DNA from: Rhabdophis nuchalis
Lineage: Eukaryota; Chordata; Lepidosauria; Squamata; Natricidae
Length of the DNA stretch: 64,000 nt
Assembly: GCA_039707465.1 (NCBI GenBank)
Contig: CM077643.1
Location: 379,790,419 to 379,854,418 of the forward strand
Direction of reading: 5' to 3'
The translations under genes and the position numbers were made by a program. Within the stretch, counting starts at the first letter, position 1. Each line of letters begins with the position of its first letter. Below the pieces are notes generated by a model, which saw nothing but the letters and a program-made list of their open reading frames with translations, ran no database searches and was not told where the DNA came from. Positions 1-10,466 of this stretch are shown here, one piece after another.

Positions 1-414
1 AATTTCTGACTAGATAAATTTTTTCCTTAGAATAAGCTGTATTCAGGGCAAAAATGCAAATTGTCTATAAATGGGAAACAGAAAAAACTTAACGAGTGGA
101 GGCCACATGTTACATTTGGGAATGGGAGACAACTGATTTTGTCATTGTGTCCAATTTACTCTTTCGGTCATAAATTCCAAGCCTTTTCTGTCTCTAACAA
201 AGGCCAGTCCATTTGAATGATTTCTTCCAGCATAGAACATTCTTACATTGATCTTGCCATTAAAACAGAACTAGGAGATTGCCTGCACTATCAGCCCATG
301 CAAATCCAAACAACTTATTTTTGGTGAGGGGGATACAAAAATTGCTGAGGTTTACAATCTCGGGTTAAAGCGTCTTGTATTTTTTTTTCTAACATTGTGA
401 TAAGTCATCTTGAA
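1..414. other. Unassigned AT-rich sequence
   Basis: No exon, repeat family or regulatory element could be recognised here. By synteny the 3' end of GTF3C2 could lie upstream of MPV17, but no coding similarity to it is visible. Confidence 0.3.
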
Positions 415-505
415 ACAGTTGCGGTGAAGTCCCAAAAGTGCTTTTTCAGGAGGCAACTGGACTTTCTTGTTCTTTGTTTTGAAAACGTTTCATTTATCAC
501 CCAAG
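415..505 (-). repeat. Single arm of a squamate foldback repeat
   Basis: This stretch reads as an arm of the same repeat that is complete at 760-1045. It has the shared block 'gtgctttttcaggaggcaac', then a GAAAACGTTTC block and a run resembling 'cccaagaaacttcttcagc'. Other arms lie at about 3340-3445, 4515-4615 and 22325-22415. The class is unresolved; it is probably a non-autonomous DNA transposon. Confidence 0.5.
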
Positions 506-759
506 AAACTTCTTCAGCTTTGACAGGATAGTGGGGAATGGAAGGGTTTATATTGCTTGCAGACAGCTGGTAATTTGCATCTTTTTAGAGGGTCTTTGAA
601 GCCCTTGGAGGTTTATCTGTGCCCTCAGGGTCACCTGAGTAGTGCTCCTGGTTCCTGTAGTCTGCAATTTTTCCTCTGTAAATCCATTCCTACTCCCACA
701 CCATTCAAAAGGTGTTCAAATATACCCAAATTGTATAGCTAAAAGTCTGTAGCGTTTCT

Positions 760-1045
760 TAGTCATTCAGGTCATGGCTGTCTCAAAGGTGCTTTTCCAG
801 GAGGCAATTGGACTTTCTTGTGTTTTTTTCTTTCTTTGAAGATGTTTCCCTTCTCATCCAGGATGCAGATGACCAGCTGTCTGAAAGGAATATAAATCCT
901 TCCATTCCCCACTATCCTGTCAGAGCTGAAGAAGCTTCTTGGATGAGAAGCGAAACATCTTCAAAACAAAAAAGGAAGTCCGGTTGCCTCATGAAAAAAG
1001 CACATTTGAGACAACCATGATCTGGTGGACTGAGAATCTCTACGG
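760..1045. repeat. Foldback repeat with two inverted arms
   Basis: The left arm (about 768-865) runs from CATTCAGGTCATGG through GGTGCTTTTCCAGGAGGCAA to TTCTCATCC. The right arm (about 938-1030) is its approximate reverse complement, from GGATGAGAAGCGAAACATCTTC to ACAACCATGA. About 70 bp of unrelated DNA lies between them. Single arms of this family recur several times in the window. It looks like a mobile inverted-repeat element, but no target-site duplication was confirmed. Confidence 0.55.
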
Positions 1046-1475
1046 TTGCAGTGAAGAGAATCCGCTCTTCTATTCGTAGTTCTACTTAGTAGGTTGCGAT
1101 GCGTGTACATTCTTCCCTCCGCCCCTTTGTTTCTTTCTACCAATAGGCGCTTCAGGAATGCCGTGCGTCATCTCTTGTTGCCTTGAGGTCGGTGGAGCCA
1201 CGTGCCTGCCTGCACTGGGGTTAAGCAAAACCGGGAAGGCGTGAAAAAAGTCTTTCTTAAGTAGACGTACGCGAGGTTGGGAAGTATATATATCCGGCGT
1301 CGGTGCCGCCTTAGGCGGCTGATTTTACGAGGTGCGGGCGGGGGTGGTTGAAGTTTTCCTTTGCCTGGCCGTCGGTGGGGTTTGTAGTCTGCCTTGTGAT
1401 GGGTTAACTTTCCCAGGGGCGTCATGAAACTGGAAGGGAAATTAGAAGAGGCGAGTGTGCACATAAAAAAGCATC
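1046..1475 (+). promoter_or_regulatory. MPV17: CpG-rich stretch, probable MPV17 promoter and untranslated first exon
   Basis: This block is clearly richer in CG dinucleotides than its AT-rich surroundings. It holds a GC-box-like CTCCGCCCC near 1120 and a TATATATA run near 1286, and lies about 1 kb upstream of the first MPV17 coding exon. Mammalian MPV17 has an untranslated first exon, so that exon may sit here. No donor site could be chosen with confidence, so the transcription start is inferred. Confidence 0.4.
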
Positions 1476-1574
1476 CTAGCTGGCATGTTGGCCGGTGAAA
1501 TGTATTAAAATAAGAATGACGTGTGATTCCTTCCTCCTTTCCTTTCCTTCTTTAAAAAAAAAGCCTGTTTGTCG

Positions 1575-1691
1575 GGTCCTTAGTGCTTTCGGGGTTTGGT
1601 TGTTTTCCTGCTGACGTTTCACTATCCAACTAAGGTACTAGTTGAAACATCGGCAAGAAAACAACCAAGCTCCGAGAGCACCAAGGACCCC
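1575..1691. repeat. Short inverted-repeat element
   Basis: Two arms of roughly 50 bases are near reverse complements: GGTCCTTAGTGCTTTCGGGG at the left and CTCCGAGAGCACCAAGGACC at the right. Inner arms carry TTGGTTGTTTTCCTGC and its complement. The sequence 18945-19065 contains a related block (CTTGGCTGTTTTCTTGAAGAC). This fits a non-autonomous foldback transposon; no target-site duplication was established. Confidence 0.6.
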
Positions 1692-2385
1692 AAAAGTTCT
1701 CCTCTAATCTACAGTCTCTTTTATTGGTAAAGCCAGTTTGACAGCCTGCAAAGCCAGATCTGAGTTACTGAGGCAAATGGATGGGGCATCAGTGACAAGC
1801 TTTGTCAGATGTTGCACATCATAATTGCCTTTTCCTATGGTAATTTATTTTCTAATAAACACATAATTATTCCCAGGAAAATACACATATCACCAACACG
1901 TTTCCTGTGAACAAGAATAACACTTTCTTTTTATGTATGCAGGCATGATAATTGTGCTGTTTAACACATTTAATGTATGGAAAGTGCAGAGAATCAGAAT
2001 ATTTGAACTAGTGTAACTATTAAGATAAATGTAAACCGCCCAGCATGGCAGTACAGACATAAAAGCATTTAATAGAATCCTAGAGTTGGAAGGAGCCATT
2101 TGAGTCATTATAACAAATGTCATACTCAGTGAAGAATCCAGAGTGAAGCTGTTTGGCTTTTGCTTGTGTCCTTTCTCGGTAGTTGTGCTCATTAGTTCCA
2201 CTGTCATTTTTACTGCTCCAACAATATGAAGACTTCTGAGGCAACTTTTTACAGGCCATTACTGTATTTTGATCATCTAATATTTCTTCACTGGAGTGCT
2301 ATAGAGAATGGTACTGCTTATAAACATAATGCACTGTTGGTCAGAACTTGTGCTCCAATGTCTTTTTCACTTCTCTGTACTATAG
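1692..2385. other. MPV17 upstream/intron 1 sequence with a short CR1 3'-end relic
   Basis: Mostly unassigned. About 2070-2125 carries 'agaatcctagagttggaagg', the usual 3' end of CR1 LINEs, followed by decayed sequence. The polypyrimidine tract and AG that precede MPV17 exon 2 end at 2385. Confidence 0.35.
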
Positions 2386-2402
2386 AAGCTGTGTTAGGTG
2401 AC

Positions 2403-5400
2403 ATGGCAACCTTTTGGAAAGTCTACCAGAGATTGATGGTCCAGCACCCCTGGAAGGTGCAACTCGTCACAGCTGGTAAGAGTAGCTAAGGCACATTAGC
2501 CCTGGGAAAGGAACAGGGCGCTTCCCTGCTTCTCTGGCTGCTTGTTGTCTTCCTTTGTTTCTCTGGTTGTTCATTATGTTGGTTGATCACAGCCACTTCC
2601 TTTTGTGGTAGTTCTCATGGCAAGAATCTAACATACATAAATGTGCCTCCAATGTATCAACTGAAAAGTTTGTATACTTCTGTCTTCTAGAGCAGGGGTC
2701 CCCAACCTTTTTGGCACCAGGGACCGGTTTCATGTAAAAAAAATTCCGCGGACCAGTGGGCATGGCTCGGCCGGCGTAGAGGGGGAGCGGGGGGGGGGGA
2801 GGGGGAACAGGCAGCACATGCGCCACAGGGGGGTGTAAATGTCTCTCACTTCTTGTCCCGGAGGACGTGGCGGAGTTGGCTCACTCGTCCCTCTTGGGGC
2901 CCCAACGATGCGAGCGGCCACGCCTGCGCTCTCCCACTCTCCTCAGCCTGGGCAGGGAAGGACGGGCTGCGTCCTGGGCAGAAGGGCCTGGCAGCCCTCT
3001 TCCCCCCGCGCAGGGCTGGGTGGTGCCCCGACACCCCCCCCCCCAAATGCAGGCCGTTGCCCCCGTCCTGCCCCTGGGGAGCGCCCCGGCCAGCCGCCAG
3101 GATAGCGGAGCATTTGCTACACTTTCCTAAGAGTTGTGCTACTCTCTCTGCCGCTCACTCCGGCCCAGTTACTATCAAGCCACAGACCAGCACCAATCCA
3201 CAGACCAGGGGTTGGGGAACCCTGTTCTAGAGAGTGGCAGCAGCATAAACAACATTTTTGTTAGTTTCTACATTTATATTCCGTTTCGGAATGTCTTCCT
3301 TACTAAATAAGTTACATAAGACACATTATGTCTATGGAGATTTTCAGTCATTCAGGTCATGGTTGTCCCATGTCTCATCCAAGAAGCAAAACATCTTCAA
3401 GGAAAAAACAAAGTCCAGTTGCCTTTTGGGGAAAAAACACCTTTGGGATGAGGCACATAAATGATTTAACAATTGCTAAAATGAAAAGCAGACAATCATA
3501 ATACAATAAAACAGCAACTGGTATACATTTAACCACTACATCAATAAACAGATCACAAACATAATAGGCAAATAAAATCCTTATAATTGTAAACCAATAA
3601 AATGAACACTTCAAAATTCATCTAATGACATTTTATGAAAAGCCAGGAAAAAGACATTGCTTTTGCAAAAAACTAAATGATTGAAGGAGTTCCTGATACC
3701 TTTTGTTGGGGCCACATTTCTATGGTACATTGCATAAATTGCTTTGACCTATGTCAAGGATGCTGTTCTTTATATTCCCCATGCAAAATTTCTCGTTACT
3801 CCTAGCAGAAAACTGGAATTGAGAGAAATATCCCCAATATGGATAATTTTTCAGAGACTTTCATAATTCGGCATCTAAAGACTAAGGTTAAGTTTCATAA
3901 GGGACATGGTGGCTAAGACACTGAGCTTGCAATCATAAAGTTCGGCAGTTTGAATCCGTATTGCTGCGTAACGGAGTGAGCTCCTGTTACTTGTCCCAGC
4001 TTCTGCCAACCTAGCAGTTCGAAAGCATGTAAAAACGCAAGTAGAAAATTAGGAACCACCTTTGGTGGGAAGGTAACAGCGTTCCATGCGCTTTCAATTT
4101 TTAGTCATGCCGGCCACATGACCATGGAGACGTCTTCAGACAGCACTGGCTCTTTGGCTTTGAAATGGAGAGGAGCACTGCCCCCTTGAGTCAGGAACGA
4201 GTAGCACATATGTTCAAGGGGAACCTTTACCTTTAAGGTTCACATTCTAGACTGAGAAGACCTCTGGTTTGAAAGAGGAGTCATAGAAGCCATCTATATT
4301 AAAATTGAACAGGCGTCCCTCAACAGAGAGGAAATGATACAATACCACCCATCTCCTGTTTACAATGCACTCCTTTCAGCAGACCCAAGAAAGTTCCACA
4401 CCTATTTGCACTCTGATTCAGGTAACCCTGAAAACCCTGAGTGGCCTCAACAATTCTCAGAGTGCTAATAACTGGATGACTGTAAAAATACAAATCCATT
4501 TCCTTTCCCCACTAGTTAGTTAGAATGAAGAAGCTTCTTGGATGAGAAGTGAAATGTTTTCAAAGAAAAAAAAAAGACAGTCCAGTTGCACTTTGAGGAA
4601 AAGCACCTTTGGGACAGATACAGAGTTCCTTACAAAGCAGGGCCAGTCCTCAATACTAGTTTATTGCGCTTGTTGGGTCCTCAGTGGCTACGTACATGCA
4701 AACCTGGTTAATGAATTAATCCATTTTCTGAGTTGTATAATTCACTAAACTATAAACTAACCAGTGAACTGATTTCACATAGAATGCTAAGCAAAAACAA
4801 GTAACCAAGATTAACATTAACTAAAATATAGCATTTTATAAAGCTATGTACTTGGTCTTTTCCTGATTAGGTCTGAATTTGCACATTTAATTTACTGCGT
4901 TTAATTTCATTAAATTAGGTCTTTTCCTGATCTGATTAGCTTTGAATTTGCACATTTAATTTACTACATTTAATTTCATTAAACGTGAACATGCGCAGCC
5001 GTTGTAGATTTACTAAACAAGTTCTGGAACCATTGTGCTAATGCCTTGTGTACTTGTTCCTGCATCTTTCCCCCTCCCTAATTTTTCTTGCTGACAACTC
5101 CATCCCAGGGCCATCCATCAGGTGTAATGGAATCTGCCTGTTTGTTGTTGGGGTGACTAGCAAGCAGAGTTGGCAGCCCCCCAAAGTTCCATGTAGGTGA
5201 AGTCATCGCCCAGAGAGTCGTCAATCTCTGCGATGTAGCTGGCATTGGGAGAGACTCATCCCATTACACTCAGCAGGCTTGCCAACTGCATCATTCAGGT
5301 GCCACCCCCACCTTGTATAGAGGAATGAATGAATGGATCAGGGAAAGTGCATTTGCTTCCAGTAGCTGTGTATTTATCAATGAATGAGTTAGAAACTGAG

Positions 5401-8400
5401 CCAGCGCTATGATGTTTCTGATACTTCAGCCAAAGAAAGTGGTTCCTATCTTTTTGGGAGGAATATCTCAACCAAGGAAATTTGTGCATCTGAACAAGAG
5501 AATCTTAAATACCAAGAGATAGTCCTTCATGTGATCAGTATTTGAAAGACTGATTGTTAGTTTCCTAGGTAAAGATAAATGTAAAGGTAAAGGTTTCCCT
5601 CACACATGTGCCAGTCATTCCCGACTCTAGGGGATGGTGCTCATCTCTGTTTCAAAGTCAAAGAGCCAGCGCTGTCCGAAGACACTCTTCGTGGTCATGT
5701 GGCCGGCATAACTAAATGCCAAAGGTGCACGGAACGCTGTTACCTTCCCACCAAAATGGTCCCTATTTTTCTACTTGCATTTTTACGTGCTTTCAAACTG
5801 CTAGGTTGGCAGAAGCTGGGACAAGTAAACGGAGCTCACTCCGGTACGTGGCGCTAGGGATTCAAACCTCTGAACTGCCCACCTTTCTGATCGACAATTT
5901 CAGCATCTTATCCACTGAGCTACCATATTGTTGCTAGTTTCCTAGCAACAATCAAATTATTTTCTCTTCATGTTTTTTTTCACTCAGCAATACATGGCTT
6001 TTTCTTGAACTTCACTTCACTTCCTCGTATGTTTCTACTGTGCAGGAGGAAACTTGCCCTGACGGTCTCTAATGGTTTCATAGTCATACGCATGGTGTTA
6101 CTTCCCTGTGTGGTATAAATTGTGTGTGGTGTTACATCCTCTGGACAAGGCTTTTCTGAAGTATTACCCCAGCACCTAACAATTTTTATCTGGGTTTGTT
6201 TTTCTGCAATGTGATAGCTCTCATTTAATGGAGTAACCAGAAATCACTTTGTATTTTTGGCAGATTCCTGAGAGTCTGGAAACTCATAGAGGAAACTGAG
6301 ACAGCTTCTGTACAAGTGGTACTTACTGTAGCTGGATCTCGTCTTTTGCCCTTGACTCTTAGCACTTTCTGCACCTTTTCAGTCAGTTCCAAGGGAAGGA
6401 GAGACTGACAGCTCTTCCAAGCATTGTGGCTTATTTCTCTGCCAGCTGGCTGAGTCTTACCTAAGGAGGGAGACTTGACGTCAAGAGTTGTTGGCAGAGA
6501 CTTTTGGAAGTCAGTGGACCAAATGCTCTTCCCTCTTCCCCAGACTAGACTTCAGTAAAACAAAAATAAGACGTGATCTGGACTCATGTTGTCTGTTTCT
6601 GTTCAATTTCTGCAGTGAGTAGCTTCCCATATTTAGTCCTTGCTGTTAGCAAGAGCCTTTTAATGTATCTTAGGTAAATCAAAAGGAGTTGCTTTAATCA
6701 GATACTCATGCACATTTTTTGTCATAGGGTCTCAAAACTCCCCCTGTCTACCACTCTCCAACTGTACAAACTGACTGTCAAAAGAGGAATCGTTTGAGCT
6801 ACTCATTCCCATTTTCTTATTTAGGCACAAGAATTCAGCTCTGTGTAGAAGACCACAGGGTCTGGGACTTAGAAACATGGAGAGTAAAACATAGTTAGGA
6901 ACTCACAAGTGTACTGTTAGGAATCTTCTGTTAGGATTCAGGTTAGAAAGTTGAAAGGGACTGGCAAATTCTGGTTTCCCCAAATAAGAAGCAGCTAATT
7001 GAAATAGAGTACATGAAATGAGAAAACAGCAGAGATAATATAAATAAAGGAAAGGTCAGAGCCAATTTGGTACAATGACCCTCTTTGGTGTAGAGAAGGC
7101 TCCAGGGCCAGTTGGGTGATTCTGGTCCAGTCACTTCTCAGCCCTAGGAAGGAGGCAATGATAAACCATGTCCAAAATCTTGCCAAGAAAAATGCAGGAA
7201 CTTGGCCAGGTGGTTGCCAGGAGTCAACACTGATTCAAAAGCATACACACATGCGCATGCACACAAACGAACATAAAATGTGAAATCAGATATTAGCTTA
7301 AGCTTTAAGGTTATCTGCAATTCAGAAAAATTGATTGGATCAATATTGAATTACTGCTACATTATAGGGGCGCTCATGGGTGCTGGAGATGTGATTTCAC
7401 AGCAGGTGATTGAAAGAAGAGGGCTGTCTGGGCACAATGGCTGGCGGACCGTAAATATGATGAGCATTGGTGTTTGCTTTGTGGTAAGTGAAAATTATGA
7501 GTGCTGAGGGGAGGGGCACTCATTAGAGCTCAGTTGGAAACATCTGCTCCAGCTTTTTTGATATGTGCAATGACCTATTCCTTGAGCCAATAAAGTTGAT
7601 TCTTTTGAGACATATGCAAAACAGAAATTGGCTCAGGATGGGAGCAGAAGCTGCCTCATATTGTCTCTGCCAGCTATCCATCAAACTTTTGCAGGGTCCA
7701 GTCGTTGGAAAATGGTACCTGGTTCTGGATCGTCTGGTGCAAGGCAACACCAGAGTCGCTGCACTCCAGAAGATGATGCTCGATCAGGTTAGGGAAACCC
7801 TCATGAATTCAAGTGATGGGAGGGGCGCACAAAAGCATCCCTCCAAAAAATGGCTGCCTAACTGCTTGTTAATTCTTTTTCTGTAGATTTTGAGAATTGA
7901 AAGAGCAACCCATGACTGAATTGCAATCTCTGCATTTTTGCAACTTACCTTTTGCAGAATTTCCCATCTTGCTTGATACGTGCAGACATAGCTCCATCCC
8001 CTACTTTAGAGTGCTGTTTACTAAACGCTGCACGTCAAGTATTTAAGCTGCAGATTCTCAGCTATCATCATCATTCTGGCCCTGTTTTTGTTGTAATTGG
8101 TGGGGAAGACCAAGATTTACTGGAGGCCCGCAGTATCTATATCTTCCACCTTGAGATATTTTTTCTACTCCTTTTCTATTTCATAGGCCAAGAATACTCC
8201 ACTTATTTTCTTGAATCTCTCTTGTATTCTTATCAAAATTCCCACAGTTTGGATTCGCACCCTGCTTCCTGGCCTGTTTTCTGACTCTGGCGGGAGCACT
8301 CAACGGCCTATCCTTGAAAGAGAACTGGAGCAAGCTCAAGAAGGTAAGTTCCAAATTTTAGCATCAAGATAGATGTGTGTGTACAGAGATTTCAAAGAAG

Positions 8401-8980
8401 CAGAAGAAGCATTGCTTCCTGGGTTTAAAACCTTTGCCATTTCTTCAACCAATTTGTCTTAAAGCAACAGTGCAAAAGCATGCATGCAATCCATCACATT
8501 GTTCCATTGCAAATAGACAGCATTATACAAAGTGCAGGAAAAGAGTAAGAAAAAGTGTGCAAAAGAAACTAAAGGCTGGAGGTAAGAGGAAAGAAAAGAA
8601 AATATACTATAATTAAATCTAACCTTATACAAGCATTCGTTATGCATTTATCTGTATCTATAAATACATTCCAGCCAAAGGGTTATCACACATCTTTATC
8701 TTACGCTAAATGTATTTAGTGAATAGTTTTACTTATTTATTCATACATACATATTTATTTATCAAAATTATTTGCTGCCCATCTCAAGTTCAAGGCATAC
8801 ATACATACTTTGGCAAGAACTGACTCCAGGCCAACTCTGGCAGACACACAATATAAAACACAACAAATGCTAACACAACAAAATAACTAGCAAAACAATA
8901 TGTTAAAGGAATAAGCAAAATGGCATAGCCAGACAACTTATTTATTTTTATGCATGGTTTACTCACATCATATACTACTC

Positions 8981-9031
<51 letters not shown>

Positions 9032-10395
9032 TTTTTCATATTTGTAACCCGCACCCATCTCACCACAAAGGGACTCGGGGCTTATGTATTTAGCAACCAA
9101 CCATCTATGTTTTTGTGCAAAACATTCTCTAATTCAAGCCTATTTATTTTCTCTAAATCAACAAACCTACAGTAGACATCTTTGTCACATTCATACATTT
9201 TTCAGTGACTCTGAAAAGCAAACATTTGGTTTTCATAGTGTCCCTGTTGCAGAACTAGTTTGCAATTCCACAATGTTGTCTCATTGTCACTTTTGATTAG
9301 GCTTCTGCCAAACAGCTTCCCAAGAACATGCTACAAATGCATCCTCCCTGTAGTTGTGTATTCACTTGACTGAATGAATTAATTGGCCATCCATGCAAAT
9401 GGTTCTTTGAAAGTCACACAAAGTCGAAGTAAAGAAAGCTGCTGCTCTTAAACTTGCTAGAAGAGCAGGTAAGCATTCTTGATCTGGAATATAGAAGAAA
9501 TTCTCTAGGACAGCGTTTTTTCAAACATTGCAACTTTAATCTGTGTGGATTTCGATTTCCAGAATTTCTCAGCTAGAAGTTGTCACATGTTGTTTTTAAA
9601 CTGCTCTGGGTCAATCTCCTTTTCGAAGACATTGCCCCACCCCCCAATGTTTTGCACTCGTGACATCCCGGCTCGACTACTGCAACGCTCTCTACATGGG
9701 GCTTCCCTTGAGGTGCACTCGAAAGCTACAGCTAGTCCAGAATGCGGCCGCGCGGGTAATAACGGGAGCTCCGAGATACTCCCATATAACACCTATCCTG
9801 CGCGAGCTGCACTGGCTTCCTGTGGTCTTTCGGGTGCGCTTCAAGGTTCTGACGACCATCTTTAAATCGCTCCATGGCTCGGGGCCTAGTTACATGCGTG
9901 ACTGTCTCCTGCCCCATACATCCCTACGGCCGATCCGCTCCCACAGAGAGGGCCTTCTCAGGGTGCCCTAGGCCGGGCAATGCCGTCTGGTGACACCCAG
10001 GGGAAGAGCCTTCTCTGTGGCAGGTCCTGCCCTTTGGAACGACCTCCCTCCTGAACTTCGTACCATCTCAGTCCTCCGCCTCTTCCGCCAGTGTCTAAAG
10101 ACACATCTTTTTCAGCAAACCGGCCTAGCCTAACCTCCCGCTGGGGCTATTTTAGATAGTTTTAAATTGGGGTTTTAATTTGGTTTTAGCATAGGATTGT
10201 CTAATTTAATATGCTTTTAAATTTTGTATATTTTGTTTTATATGTTTTTAAATTCCTGTGCGCCGCCCTGGGTCCCTCGTGGAGAAGGGCGGGATATAAA
10301 TCGAATTAAAATAAATAAATAAAATAAATAAATAAAATAAGAGTAGTCGCAAACAGAAATGTAGCAAGAAGAGGAAACCTGGGCCATCAGATAGT

Positions 10396-10466
<71 letters not shown>

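Noticed and set aside
1..1045. Expected 3' end of GTF3C2
   Set aside because: No WD-repeat coding sequence was recognised; only repeats and AT-rich DNA are visible.
2839..3230. Overlapping open frames of 87-125 codons on both strands
   Set aside because: They lie inside the GC-rich interior of the hAT-like element, overlap in several frames and resemble no protein.
3903..4242. Possible tRNA gene from B-box-like GTTTGAATCC
   Set aside because: No cloverleaf can be formed, and the sequence continues into a SINE body repeated three more times.
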